From: DASVBE01 sp963770375
GTDB lineage: Bacteria; Actinomycetota; Actinomycetes; Streptosporangiales; Streptosporangiaceae
Length of the DNA: 64,000 bases
Direction: 5' to 3'
Assembly (NCBI GenBank): GCA_963770375.1
Contig: CAVYPM010000021.1
Location: 62,001-126,000, forward strand
The notes beneath the pieces were generated by a model. The model was not told the DNA's origin. It was given only the letters and a program-made list of their open reading frames with translations, and did no database searches. Position 1 is the first letter of the stretch. The number at the start of each line of letters is the position of its first letter. A program made the position numbers and the translations under genes. This document shows positions 14,958 through 24,328 of the stretch, piece by piece.

Positions 14958-16184
14958 TCAGCGGTAGCTGACCGGCAGCCGCTTGATGCCGTTGAGCCAC
15001 CCCGAGCGCAGCCGCTCCGCGTCACCGGCCCTGCTGATGGCCGGCATGGCGTCGGCGATCGCGCTGAACATCAGCTCGATCTCCAGCCGGGCCAGGCTGG
15101 CGCCCAGGCAGTAGTGGGTCCCGTACCCGCCGAACCCCAGCTGCGGGTTGGGGCTGCGCATGATGTCGAACCGCTCCGGGTGGTCGAAGACCTCCTCGTC
15201 GAAGTTGGCCGACCGGTAGAACAGCCCGACCCGGTCGCCCTCCTTGATCTGCTGGCCGCCGAGCTCGGTGCCGGCCATCGCGGTCCGCTGGAACACGGTC
15301 ACCGGGGTGGCCCACCGGACGATCTCGTCGACCGCGGTGTCAGGGCGTGAGGCCCGGTACAGCTCCCACTGCTCCGGGTTGTCGAGGAAGGCCAGCATGC
15401 CGTGCGAGATCGCGTTCCTGGTGGTCTCGTTGCCCGCCACCGACAGCAGGATCATGAAGTAGCCGAACTCGTCGGCGGACAGGTTGTGCTCGTCGATCTT
15501 CGCGTTGACCAGCTTGGTGACGATGTCGTCGCGCGGGCACTGCTTGCGGTCCTCGGCCATGACCATGCAGTAGCCGACCAGCTCGGCCGCGGCCAGGTTG
15601 GAGTCGCCCTCGAACTCCGGGTCGTCGTAGCCGATCATCTGGTTCGACCAGTGGAAGATCTTGCCGCGGTCCTCCTGCGGGATGCCCAGCAGCTCGGCGA
15701 TGGCCTGCAGCGGCAGCTCGCAGGCCACGTCCGCGACGAAGTCGCCGGTGCCCTCGGTCAGCGCGGTCTGCACGATCTTCTCGGCGCGGGCGGTCAGCGC
15801 CTCGCGCAGGTTCCTGATCGCCCGCGGGGTGAAGCCGCGGGACACGATGCCGCGCAGCGTGGTGTGCTGCGGCGGGTCGATGTTGAGCAGGATGAGCCGC
15901 TGCAGCATGAGCGATTCCTCGGTCACCGGCTGCCCGTGCCGGATGATCGCGGTCTTCGCCTCGCTGGAGAACACGCTGCTGCCCTTGGAGGCCTCGAGCA
16001 CGTCGGCGTGCTTGGTGACGACCCAGTAGCCCTCGTCGTCGAAGCCGGAGGCGCCGCGCGGCTGGGCGTTCCACCACACCGGGGCCGTGCGCCGCAGCTC
16101 GGCGAGTTCCGCGGCGGGCACCCGCTGCAGGTTCAGGTCGGGATCGGTGAAGTCGAAGCCCGGCGGGATGTTCGGCTCGGCCAT
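14958..16184 (-). CDS. cyp125: cytochrome P450 CYP125, steroid C26/C27 monooxygenase
   Basis: A 408-residue soluble P450. The heme loop is FGGYGTHYCLG, the I-helix VAGNETTRNAI, the ExxR-type segment follows WELYRASRP, and NLPPGFDF-like NIPPGFDFTDPDLN at the N-terminus plus VTVFQRTAM and FYRSANFDEEVF are CYP125 signatures. The enzyme oxidises the terminal side-chain carbon of cholesterol/cholestenone. The start is set at ATG 16184 because GGAGG lies five bases upstream; a longer frame to 16211 would overlap the KstR box at 16207-16220. Divergent from fadA5. Confidence 0.94.
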   Translation of the reverse strand: MAEPNIPPGFDFTDPDLNLQRVPAAELAELRRTAPVWWNAQPRGASGFDDEGYWVVTKHADVLEASKGSSVFSSEAKTAIIRHGQPVTEESLMLQRLILLNIDPPQHTTLRGIVSRGFTPRAIRNLREALTARAEKIVQTALTEGTGDFVADVACELPLQAIAELLGIPQEDRGKIFHWSNQMIGYDDPEFEGDSNLAAAELVGYCMVMAEDRKQCPRDDIVTKLVNAKIDEHNLSADEFGYFMILLSVAGNETTRNAISHGMLAFLDNPEQWELYRASRPDTAVDEIVRWATPVTVFQRTAMAGTELGGQQIKEGDRVGLFYRSANFDEEVFDHPERFDIMRSPNPQLGFGGYGTHYCLGASLARLEIELMFSAIADAMPAISRAGDAERLRSGWLNGIKRLPVSYR

Positions 16185-16206
16185 CACTGCCTCCACTGCC
16201 TGCCGC

Positions 16207-16220
16207 TGCAACGTGTTCTA
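16207..16220. promoter_or_regulatory. KstR operator, exact match, cyp125 side
   Basis: TGCAACGTGTTCTA satisfies all fixed positions, 22 bp from the cyp125 ATG. Confidence 0.88.
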
Positions 16221-16272
16221 GCCGATTCAACCATGGGCCATGGTCTCAGTGAATAGCCGTCCATGCCAGAAT

Positions 16273-16286
16273 AAGAACACGTTCTA
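16273..16286. promoter_or_regulatory. KstR operator, near match, fadA5 side
   Basis: AAGAACACGTTCTA lacks only the first T. With the box at 16207 it gives each divergent gene its own operator. Confidence 0.75.
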
Positions 16287-16338
16287 GTACGGTGGCTAGT
16301 ACGGCAGCCGCCCCTGAGCGGCCAGAACGGAGGGCCCG

Positions 16339-17502
16339 GTGGGCACGGCGGTGATCGTCGAGGCGGTGCGGACGCCGATCGGCAAGCGCGGCGGGATGCT
16401 GGCCGGGCTGCACCCGGCCGAGATCCTCGGCGCCGCGCAGACGGCTCTGGTGGAGCGGAGCGGGCTGGCGCCGGACAAGGTCGAGCAGGTGGCCGGCGGC
16501 TGCGTCACCCAGGCGGGCGAGCAGGCGGGCAACGTCACCCGGGTCGCGTGGCTGCACGCCGGGCTGCCCTACCAGACCGGGTGCCTGACCCTGGACGCCC
16601 AGTGCGGCTCGGCGCAGCAGGCGGCGCATGTCATCGCCGGGCTGATCTCGGCTGGGGCGATCCAGGTCGGCATGGCCTGCGGGGTCGAGGCGATGACGCG
16701 GGTGCCGCTGGGGGCCAACGTCGCCTCCGGGCCGGGGCTGCCGCGGCCCGCCTCGTGGGATATCGACATGCCGAACCAGTTCGTGGCGGCCGAGCGGATC
16801 GCGCAGCGGCGCGGGCTGTCCCGGACCGAGGTGGACCAGTTCGGCCTGCGCTCGCAGCGCAACGCACAGCGAGCGTGGGCGCAGGGCCGGTTCGAGCGGG
16901 AGGTCGTGCCGGTGAAGGCGCCGGTGCTCGGCGCCGATGGCCAGCCGGACGGGCCGACCCGGATGGTGGACCGGGACGAGGGCCTGCGGGAAACCAGCCT
17001 GGACGCGCTGGCCCGGCTGCGGCCGGTGCTGCCGGATGGCATTCACACCGCGGGCACGTCCTCGCAGATCTCCGACGGCGCGGCGGCGGTGCTGCTGGCC
17101 GACGCGAGCCGGGCCCGGGGGCTGGGCCTGCGCCCCCGGGCGCGGATCCTGGCCCAGTGCCTGATCGGGGCCGAGCCGTACTACCACCTGGACGGTCCGG
17201 TTGCGGCGACCGAGCGGGTGCTCACCCAGGCCGGGATGACGATCGGCGACATCGACCTGTTCGAGATCAACGAGGCGTTCGCCTCGGTCGTGCTGTCGTG
17301 GCAGCGCGTTCACCGGCCAGACCCGGAGCGGGTCAACGTCAACGGCGGCGCGATCGCGCTCGGGCATGCGGTGGGCAGCACGGGGGCGCGGCTGATCACG
17401 ACCGCGCTGCACGAGCTGGAGCGGCGGGACGCGAGCACCGCCCTGATCAGCATGTGCGCGGGCGGGGCCATGTCCACCGCCACGATCATCGAGCGGATCT
17501 AG
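16339..17502 (+). CDS. fadA5: steroid side-chain thiolase FadA5
   Basis: A 387-residue thiolase. The acylated cysteine is C89 in LDAQCGSAQQAAHVIAGL, the histidine motif reads NGGAIALGHAVGSTGARL, and the second cysteine MCAGGAMST. EPYYHLDGPVAATERVL and the whole C-terminus match mycobacterial FadA5, which cleaves acetyl-CoA or propionyl-CoA from the sterol side chain. GTG start at 16339 after GGAGGGCCC. Controlled with cyp125 from a divergent, two-operator region. Confidence 0.94.
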   Translation: MGTAVIVEAVRTPIGKRGGMLAGLHPAEILGAAQTALVERSGLAPDKVEQVAGGCVTQAGEQAGNVTRVAWLHAGLPYQTGCLTLDAQCGSAQQAAHVIAGLISAGAIQVGMACGVEAMTRVPLGANVASGPGLPRPASWDIDMPNQFVAAERIAQRRGLSRTEVDQFGLRSQRNAQRAWAQGRFEREVVPVKAPVLGADGQPDGPTRMVDRDEGLRETSLDALARLRPVLPDGIHTAGTSSQISDGAAAVLLADASRARGLGLRPRARILAQCLIGAEPYYHLDGPVAATERVLTQAGMTIGDIDLFEINEAFASVVLSWQRVHRPDPERVNVNGGAIALGHAVGSTGARLITTALHELERRDASTALISMCAGGAMSTATIIERI

Positions 17503-17514
17503 CGCTGGTGCGCG

Positions 17515-17537
17515 GGCGCAGGCGGGCCGCCTGCGCC
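17515..17537. terminator. bidirectional hairpin between fadA5 and ipdF
   Basis: GGCGCAGGCGG and CCGCCTGCGCC are perfect complements separated by one base, followed by a T-rich TGTTCTCTT. It sits between convergent genes. Confidence 0.65.
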
Positions 17538-17557
17538 TGCGGGTGTTCTCTTCAGGG

Positions 17558-18366
17558 TTACGGATGCTGGCTGCTGACCGAGATGACCTCGCCGGTCAGG
17601 TACGAGGCGTAGTCGCTCGCCAGGAAGGCGATCACGGTGGCGACCTCGGCCGGCTGCGCGGCGCGGCCGAAGGCCTCCTGCTGGGTTAGCTCGGTGAGCA
17701 GGTCCTCGCTGGTGACCTTGGCCAGGAACGGGTGGATGGCCAGGCTGGGCGCCACCGCGTTGACCCTGATGCCGTGGGCGGCGACGTCCAGGGCCGCGCA
17801 TCGTGTCAGCGCCATGACCCCGGCCTTGGCCGCGGCGTAGTGCGCCTGGCCGGGCTGGGCCCGCCAGCCGAGGACCGAGGCGTTGTTGACCACGGCGCCG
17901 CCGTGGCCCTGGGCGACCATCTGCTGAGCACGGCGCGGGTGCAGCGGAACGTGCCGGTCAGCGTGACGTCGAGGACCCGCTGCCACTGGTCGTCGGTCAT
18001 GTCCAGGACGGAGGCGGTGCCGCCGAGGCCGGCGTTGTTGACGAGGACGTCGATGCGGCCGAATCTCTGGACGGCGGCCTCGGTGAGCGCGCTGACCTGG
18101 GCTTCGTCGGTGACGTCGCAGGGCTGCGCGGCGACCCGGCCGGTGCCGTGGCCGGCGGCGAGCTCATCGCGGGCCGCGGCCAGCCGGCGCTCGTGCTGGT
18201 CGCTGAGCATGACCTGGGCGCCCTCGGCCAGGCAGCGCCGGGCGACCGCGGAGCCGATGCCGGTGCCGGCCGCGGCGGTGATCACGACGACCTTGCCGGC
18301 CAGGAGGTCGCGGCCGGGCGGGTCGGCCGGGCCGGGCGCGGGGGCAGCCCCTGGGCTGGCGGTCAT
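17558..18366 (-). CDS. ipdF: short-chain dehydrogenase IpdF (frameshifted)
   Basis: A classical SDR of about 268 residues when restored. GKVVVITAAAGTGIGSAVARR is the nucleotide loop, LVNNAGLGG the NNAG motif, YAAAKAG the catalytic YxxxK, and YLTGEVISVSSQHP the C-terminus; the sequence closely follows Rv3559c/IpdF, which acts on the hydroxylated HIP-CoA intermediate. One base is missing near 17928: the upstream frame reads TRAVLSRWSP while the sense QQMVAQGHGGAVVNNASVLGWRAQ resumes in the next frame. The ATG at 18366 overlaps the fadE30 stop (ATGA), so translation is coupled. Confidence 0.85.
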
Positions 18367-19550
18367 GGCCGGGCCTGCCGCGGCAGGCCGAGGGCGCGCT
18401 CGGCGATGATGCCCCGCTGGATCTCGTCGGACCCGCCGTAGATCGTGTCGGCCCGGCTGAACAGGTAGATCCGCTGCTGCTCGGTGAGGTCGTAGGGCTC
18501 GCCGCGGGCCACCATCGACCGGGCGCCGGCCACGTCCATGGCCAGCTCGCCCAGGTCCTGGTGCCAGCGCGACCAGAGCAGCTTGATCTCCGACGCACCG
18601 GCCGTGCTGGCTGGACCCGTGCTGGCCGCGCCGGGGTTGCCCAGCGTGCGCATTGCGTGGGCGCGGAGCACCTCCAGGCCGACCCAGGCCCGGGCCAGCC
18701 GGTCGCGCAGCAGCGGGTCCGCGGCCGCCCCGGTGTCCCTGGCCTGCGCCAGCAGCGCCTCGAGCTCGCGCCGGAACCCGATCTGCAGGCCCAGGGTGGC
18801 GGCCCCGCGCTCGGTGGCCAGGGTGGCCCGGGCCACCCGCCAGCCGTCGCCGGGCTCGCCGACGACCAGGCCGGCCTGCGTGCGGGCCCCGTCGAAGAAC
18901 ACCTCGTTGAACTCGGACGTGCCGGTGAGCTGGCGGATCGGGCGGACCGTGATCCCCGGCTGGCGCATCGGCACGAGCAGGTAGGACAGGCCCGTACTGC
19001 GCCGCGACCCCGGCTCGGTGCGGGCCAGCACGAAGCACCAGTCGGCCACGTGCGCCAGCGACGTCCACACCTTCTGCCCGGTGATCACCCACTCGCCGCC
19101 GTCGCGGGTGGCCGTGGTGGCCACCGCGGCCAGGTCGGACCCGGCGCCCGGTTCGGAGTAGCCCTGGCACCACAGTTCGGTGACGGCCGCGATCGGCGGC
19201 AGGAACCGGCGCTGCTGCTCCGGCGTCCCGAACGCGATCAGCGTCGGGCCGAGCAGCTCCTCGCCCACGTAGCCGACCCGGGCCGGGGCGCCGCTGCGGG
19301 CGTACTCCTCGTGGAAGATGACCTGCTGCGCGAGCGTGGCGCCGCGGCCGCCGTGCCCGGGCGGCCAGCCCAGGCAGGTCCAGCCGGCCGCGGCGAGCTC
19401 CCGGTTCCAGGCCACCCGCTCGTCGTGCGCCTCGTGCTCGCGGCCGGGGCCGCCGGCCCCGCGCAGCCCGGCGAACCGCCCGGTCAGCGCGGCCTCCAGC
19501 CAGGCCCGCAGCCGGCTGCGGAACGCCTCGTCCGTCTCGCCTGCGGCCAC
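18363..19550 (-). CDS. fadE30: acyl-CoA dehydrogenase FadE30
   Basis: A 395-residue acyl-CoA dehydrogenase: WPPGHGGRGATLAQQVIF, YSEPGAGSDLAAVAT, QKVWTSLAH, and the C-terminal YGGSDEIQRGIIAERALGLPR. It resembles FadE30, which desaturates the HIP-derived CoA ester, and is divergent from fadD3 as in mycobacteria. GTG start with GGGGAGG upstream. A small Ser/Thr-Gly-rich insertion (ASTGPASTAGAS, about residue 318) interrupts the helical C-domain and is absent from the mycobacterial protein as I recall it. Confidence 0.88.
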   Translation of the reverse strand: MAAGETDEAFRSRLRAWLEAALTGRFAGLRGAGGPGREHEAHDERVAWNRELAAAGWTCLGWPPGHGGRGATLAQQVIFHEEYARSGAPARVGYVGEELLGPTLIAFGTPEQQRRFLPPIAAVTELWCQGYSEPGAGSDLAAVATTATRDGGEWVITGQKVWTSLAHVADWCFVLARTEPGSRRSTGLSYLLVPMRQPGITVRPIRQLTGTSEFNEVFFDGARTQAGLVVGEPGDGWRVARATLATERGAATLGLQIGFRRELEALLAQARDTGAAADPLLRDRLARAWVGLEVLRAHAMRTLGNPGAASTGPASTAGASEIKLLWSRWHQDLGELAMDVAGARSMVARGEPYDLTEQQRIYLFSRADTIYGGSDEIQRGIIAERALGLPRQARP

Positions 19551-19632
19551 GGTGCCTCCCCGTACGGGGCCTCCAGTGACGGGGCCTCCTGCGCCGTGGA
19601 CCCGGGACGCCCGGCCCGCGTAGGCTCAGCCT

Positions 19633-19646
19633 ACCAAGCACTTGCT
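19633..19646. promoter_or_regulatory. KstR2 operator, exact match
   Basis: ACCAAGCACTTGCT fits AnCAAGnnCTTGnT at every fixed base. It lies 28 bp before fadD3 and 82 bp before fadE30, so both arms of the C/D-ring block can be controlled by KstR2 (gene not in this window). Confidence 0.88.
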
Positions 19647-19674
19647 TGACTGACGGAGCCCATAGGGGAGCCGG

Positions 19675-21309
19675 ATGGAGCTCACGATCCCGGCCGCAGC
19701 GGAGCGCGCGGCCAGGGACTTCGGTGATGCGCCCGCGCTGGCCGAGCCGGGCGGGCCGCGGCTGTCGTGGCGGGAGCTGCACGAGCAGGCGAGCGTGGTG
19801 GCCCGGGCCTTCATGGCCGGGGGCGTCCAGGCGGGCGACCGGGTGGCGATCTGGTCCCCGAACACGCACCACTGGGTGGCCGGCGCGCTCGGCGCGCTGC
19901 GGGCGGGCGCGGTGCTGGTGCCGGTCAGCACCCGGTTCACCGGGCCCGAGGCACTGGATGTGATCACCCGCAGCGGCGCGCGGGCGCTGCTGGTCGCCGG
20001 GCCGTTCCTGGGCACCGGCCGGCTCGCCGCGCTGTACGCCGCGGCCGCCGACACCAGCCAAGTAGTTCGTGACACGAACCAAGTCGCTGGTGGTCGGCCC
20101 GCCCGGCTGGAGCTGATCGTTTCTGTGCCTGTCGCTGATCCGGAGCCGGCGGGCGCGGCTGACCCGATCGGCGGGGCGCTGACTTGGCGTGACTTCCTGG
20201 CCACCGCGGGCCCGGTGACCGCGGCGGCGGCCGCCCGGCGGGCCGCCGGGGTGGGACCGGACGACGTCAGCGACATCCTGTTCACCTCGGGCACCACCGG
20301 GCGGAGCAAGGGCGCGATGACCGCGCACCGGCGGTCCCTGGCCGTGGCCCGGGCCTGGGCCGAGTGCGGCGGCCTGCACCGCGGCGACCGCTACCTCGTG
20401 GTCAACCCGTTCTTCCACAGCTTCGGGTTCAAGGCCGGCATCCTGGCCTGCCTGGTCAGCGGGGCGGCCATCGTCCCGCAGCTGGTCTACGACGCCGGGC
20501 AGGCCATGGCCCTGGTAGCGGCGGAGCGGATCACCGTGTTCCCCGGGCCGCCGACCATCTACCAGACGATCCTCGACCACCCGGACCGGGCCGCGCACGA
20601 CCTGTCCAGCCTGCGGCTGGCGGTCACCGGGGCGGCCACGGTCCCGGTCGCCCTGGTCGAGCGGATGCAGCGGGAGCTCAGCTTCGAGACCGTGCTGACC
20701 GCCTACGGGCTGACCGAGGCGGTGGTGGCCACGATGTGCCGCCCGGGAGACGACCCGGAGCGGGTGGCCAGCACCTCGGGGCGGGCCGCCGCGGGCTTCG
20801 AGATCCGGATCGCCGGACCGGACGGCGCGCCCCGGCCGGCCGGGGAGGCCGGCGAGATCCTGCTCCGCGGCCCGAACGTGATGCTGGGCTACCTGGACGA
20901 CCCGGCCGCGACCCGCGAGGCCATCGACCCCGGCGGCTGGCTGCATACCGGCGACGTGGGCCACCTCGACCCGGACGGCTACCTGACGATCACCGACCGG
21001 CTCAAGGACATGTACATCTGCGGCGGGTTCAACGTGTACCCGGCCGAGGTGGAGCAGGTGCTGGCCCGGCTCGAGGGCGTGGCCGAGGCGGCCGTGGTCG
21101 GGATACCCGACGGCCGGCTGGGCGAGGTGGGCCGGGCCTACCTGGTGCCCAGGCCCGGCTGCACCCTGGACGCCGAGGCCGTGCTGGCCTGGTGCCGGCC
21201 CAGGCTGGCCAACTACAAGCTGCCCCGCCAGGTGGTGTTCCGCGACAGCCTGCCGCGCAACCCGTCCGGCAAGACCCTCAAGCGACTGCTGCGGGAGGAG
21301 CCAGCGTGA
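19675..21309 (+). CDS. fadD3: HIP-CoA synthetase FadD3
   Basis: A 544-residue adenylate-forming enzyme that opens the C/D-ring pathway by activating HIP (3aalpha-H-4alpha(3'-propanoate)-7abeta-methylhexahydro-1,5-indanedione). DILFTSGTTGRSKGAMTAHR is the P-loop, TAYGLTEAVV the A5 motif, HTGDVGHLDPDGYLTITDRLKDMY A7-A8, and NPSGKTLKR carries the catalytic lysine. ATG start with AGGGGAG upstream. Residues 127-141 (DTSQVVR-DTNQVAG) are two copies of a 7-residue repeat that also occurs in an unrelated membrane protein at 54.3 kb. Confidence 0.92.
   Translation: MELTIPAAAERAARDFGDAPALAEPGGPRLSWRELHEQASVVARAFMAGGVQAGDRVAIWSPNTHHWVAGALGALRAGAVLVPVSTRFTGPEALDVITRSGARALLVAGPFLGTGRLAALYAAAADTSQVVRDTNQVAGGRPARLELIVSVPVADPEPAGAADPIGGALTWRDFLATAGPVTAAAAARRAAGVGPDDVSDILFTSGTTGRSKGAMTAHRRSLAVARAWAECGGLHRGDRYLVVNPFFHSFGFKAGILACLVSGAAIVPQLVYDAGQAMALVAAERITVFPGPPTIYQTILDHPDRAAHDLSSLRLAVTGAATVPVALVERMQRELSFETVLTAYGLTEAVVATMCRPGDDPERVASTSGRAAAGFEIRIAGPDGAPRPAGEAGEILLRGPNVMLGYLDDPAATREAIDPGGWLHTGDVGHLDPDGYLTITDRLKDMYICGGFNVYPAEVEQVLARLEGVAEAAVVGIPDGRLGEVGRAYLVPRPGCTLDAEAVLAWCRPRLANYKLPRQVVFRDSLPRNPSGKTLKRLLREEPA
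20052..20093 (+). repeat. two in-frame copies of a 21-nt coding repeat within fadD3
   Basis: Two tandem 21-base units encode DTSQVVR and DTNQVAG. They contain the inverted pair GTTCGTG-a-CACGAAC at 20065-20079. Related units occur on the other strand at 54318-54361. Confidence 0.6.
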
Positions 21310-22151
21310 CCGAGCCCGAGACCCCCGTCCGCTACGAGGTGCGCGGGCCCACCGCGCTGATCACCCTCAACCGGCCGCGCTACCGCAACGCGCAGAACTC
21401 GGCGATGACCTACGCGCTGGACGCGGCCTTCGCCCGGGCCGTGAACGACCCGCAGATCGCGGTGATCGTGCTGGCCGGGGAGGGGGAGCACTTCTGCGCC
21501 GGGCACGACATCGGCTCGCCCGGCCGGGACGCGGACCAGTCCTTCGACCGCCAGGCCGTGCTGTGGTGGGACCACGTCGGACGGGACGGCGCGGACGCCA
21601 GGTACGCCCGGGAGATGGAGGTGTACCTGGGCATGTGCCGCCGCTGGCGGGAGATGCCCAAGCCGGCCATCGCGATGGTGCAGGGCGCCTGCATCGCCGG
21701 CGGGCTGATGCTGGCCTGGATCTGCGACCTGATCATCGCCTCGCCGGACGCGTTCTTCGCCGACCCGGTGGTGCGGATGGGGATCCCCGGCGTCGAGTAC
21801 TTCGCCCACCCGTGGGTGCTCGGGCCGCGGTTCGCCAAGGAGATCCTGTTCACCGGGGACCGGTTCTCCGCCCAGCGGGCCTACGAGCTGGGCATGGTCA
21901 GCCGTGTGGTGCCGCGCGAGGACCTGGCCGGCACGGCGCTGGCCATGGCGGAGCGGATCGCGGAAATGCCCGCGTTCGGCCTGGCGCTGGCCAAGCGGGC
22001 GGTGAACCAGTGCGAGGACCTGATGGGCCTGCGCCCGGGCATGGACGCCGTGTTCGGCCTGCACCACCTGGCGCACGCGCACAACGCCGAGGTGTCGGGC
22101 AACTCGCTGGCCGGGATGGACGCGCGGTCCATGAAGAAGGCGGGCGGGTGA
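21306..22151 (+). CDS. enoyl-CoA hydratase/isomerase family protein
   Basis: A 281-residue crotonase: ALITLNRPRYRNAQNSAM, GEHFCAGHDIGSPGRD (oxyanion hole), MVQGACIAGGLMLAWICDL. The GTG start overlaps the fadD3 stop (GTGA), and its own stop overlaps the next start the same way, so it is fully embedded in the fadD3-fadE31 operon. It is not EchA19 or EchA20 by sequence. In mycobacteria fadD3 is followed directly by fadE31, so this gene is an addition; a step in HIP or side-chain propionate beta-oxidation is the likely role. Confidence 0.85.
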   Translation: MTEPETPVRYEVRGPTALITLNRPRYRNAQNSAMTYALDAAFARAVNDPQIAVIVLAGEGEHFCAGHDIGSPGRDADQSFDRQAVLWWDHVGRDGADARYAREMEVYLGMCRRWREMPKPAIAMVQGACIAGGLMLAWICDLIIASPDAFFADPVVRMGIPGVEYFAHPWVLGPRFAKEILFTGDRFSAQRAYELGMVSRVVPREDLAGTALAMAERIAEMPAFGLALAKRAVNQCEDLMGLRPGMDAVFGLHHLAHAHNAEVSGNSLAGMDARSMKKAGG

Positions 22152-23315
22152 GCGAGGAACCGGAACCGGCCGCCGGGACCTTCCGGGCGGAGGCGCGGGA
22201 CTGGCTGCGCGCCCACGTGCCGGCCGGCCCGCAGCCGTCGGTGGACACCGCCGAGGGGTTCGAGTGGCACCGTGCCTGGGAACGCGAGCTGGCTGCGGCC
22301 CGGCTCTCGGTGGTGTCCTGGCCCGCCGCCTACGGCGGCCGGGACGTCTCGCTGCTGGACTGGCTGGCGTTCGAGGACGAGTACTACGCCGCGGCCGCCC
22401 CGGTGCGGGTCGGCCAGAACGGGATCTTCCTGCTCGGGCCCACGCTGCTGGGGCACGGCAGCAGCGAGCAGCAGGCCCGGCTGCTGCCGCCGATGGCCCG
22501 GGCCGACGAGATCTGGGCGCAGGCCTGGTCGGAGCCGGACGCGGGCAGCGACCTGGCCGCGATCCGGGCCCGCGCGGAGCGGGCCGACGGCGGCTGGCTG
22601 CTGTCCGGGACCAAGACGTGGAGCTCGCGGGCGGCGTTCGCGGACAAGGCGTTCGGCCTGTTCCGCTGTGATCCTGCGGCGGACGGTGATCCTGCGACCG
22701 CACGGCATCGGGGCCTGATCTACCTGATGTTCAGCCTGCGCGCGGACGGGGTGACGGTCCGCCCGATCCGCCAGCTTGGCGGCGGCACCGGGTTCGCGGA
22801 GATCTTCCTCGACGAGGTCTTCGTGCCCGACGCCGACGTGATCGGCGAGCCGGGCGACGGCTGGCGGATCGCGATGAGCACCGCGGGGCACGAGCGCGGC
22901 CTGTCGCTGCGCAGCCCCGGCCGGTTCACCGCGGCGGCGGATCGGCTGACCGGACTGTGGCGGCAGGCCGGCGGCCCGGGCGGGCACCGCGGCCGCGGAC
23001 CGGGTCGCCGACGCGTGGATCGCGGCCCGGGCGTACCGGCTGCACACCTACGCCACCGCGGCCCGGCTCGCCGCGGGCGGCACGCTGGGCGCGGAGGCCA
23101 GCCTGGGCAAGGTGTTCTGGTCCGAGCTCGACGTGGCCCTGCACGAGACCGCGCTGGACCTGCTCGGCCCGCAGGCCGAGATCGCCGGGCTCGACGGCCC
23201 GGACGGGCGCTGGCTGGATGGCTACCTGTTCGCGCTGGCCGGGCCGATCTACGCGGGCACCAACGAGATCCAGCGCACGGTGATCGCCGAGCGGCTGCTG
23301 GGCCTTCCCCGGTGA
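22148..23315 (+). CDS. fadE31: acyl-CoA dehydrogenase FadE31 (frameshifted)
   Basis: About 388 residues when restored. VVSWPAAYGGRDVSLLDWLAFEDEYY, WAQAWSEPDAGSDLA, TKTWSSRAAFADKAFGLFR and GWRIAMSTAGHERGLSLRSPGRF follow FadE31. Near 22985 one extra base shifts the frame; the sense continues as AAADRVADAWIAARAYRLHTYA and ends TNEIQRTVIAERLLGLPR at 23315. An 8-residue stretch with a repeated GTGATCCTGCG (about 22668-22696) is inserted before RHRGLIYLMF. GTG start overlapping the echA stop. Confidence 0.83.
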
Positions 23316-23325
23316 GGCGGCCCCG

Positions 23326-24328
23326 ATGAGCCTGGCCGGGCCCGCCGAACAGGAGCAATTCGCCGCCGCCCTGCACGAGCTGCTGACCGATGCGGACGTG
23401 ACCGCGGCCGCGCGGCGCTGGGCCGGCCAGGATTACGCGGCCGGCCTGGCGGTGTGGCGGCGGCTGGCCGGGGCCGGCGCCACCGCGCTGGCCGTGCCCG
23501 CGGACGCATGGCGGCCTCGGCGCCAGCCTGGCCGACGTGCTGATCGCCTGCGAGGAGGCCGGGCATCACGCCCTGCCCGGCCCGGTGGCCGAGTCGCTGG
23601 CCGCGGTCCCGGTGCTGCTCGCCGGCCTGGCCGCGGAGCCCGCCGTCGCGGCCTGGCTGCCGCTGCTGGCCGCCGGGGACCTGATCGCCACCCTGGCGCT
23701 GCCGCCGCAGCGGCCGTACGCGGCGGACGCCGGCGCGGCCGGCCTGACCCTGCTGATGCAGGACGACATGGCGTGGCTGGCCACCACGGGCACCAGCCAT
23801 CCGTCGGTCGACCCGGCCCGGCGGCTGTGGGCGGTCGACGGGCGCGAGCTGCTGGCCCATGGTCCCGCGGTGGCCGCCGCGGCCGGCCGGGCCGCCGACG
23901 CGGGCGCGCTGGCCTGCGCGGCCCAGCTGCTCGGGGCGGGCCGCGCCCTGCTCGAGCAGAGCGTCCAGCACGCCCGGCAGCGGACCCAGTTCGGCCGGCC
24001 GGTCGGCTCCTTCCAGGCGGTCAAGCACCGGCTGGCCGACGTGGCGATCGCGCTGGAGTTCGCCCGCCCGCTGGTCGCCGGGGCCGCGGCCGCACTGACC
24101 GAGGGCCGCGCCACAGCGGCCAGGGACACCTCGGCCGCCAAGGTGGCCGCCACCGACGCGGCCCGCCTGGCCGCCAGGGCTGCGCTCCAGGTCCACGGCG
24201 CGATCGGCTACACCCAGGAGCTCGATCTGCACCTCTGGCTGACCAAGGTGCAGGCACTGGCCAACGCCTGGGGCAGCCAGTCCTCCCACCGCGCCCGGGT
24301 GCTGGCCGCCCTGGCGGCATGCCCATGA
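23326..24328 (+). CDS. fadE32: acyl-CoA dehydrogenase FadE32-like (frameshifted)
   Basis: About 334 residues, shorter than a full acyl-CoA dehydrogenase, as for FadE32. It begins MSLAGPAEQEQFAAALHELL; near 23508 the frame breaks (DAWRPRR) and the sense resumes as GGLGASLADVLIACEEAGHHALPGP and continues to TQFGRPVGSFQAVKHRLADVAIALE and LQVHGAIGYTQELDLHLWLTK. FadE32-type subunits lack parts of the flavin site and pair with a partner subunit. Ten bases after fadE31; its stop overlaps the next start (ATGA). Confidence 0.8.
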
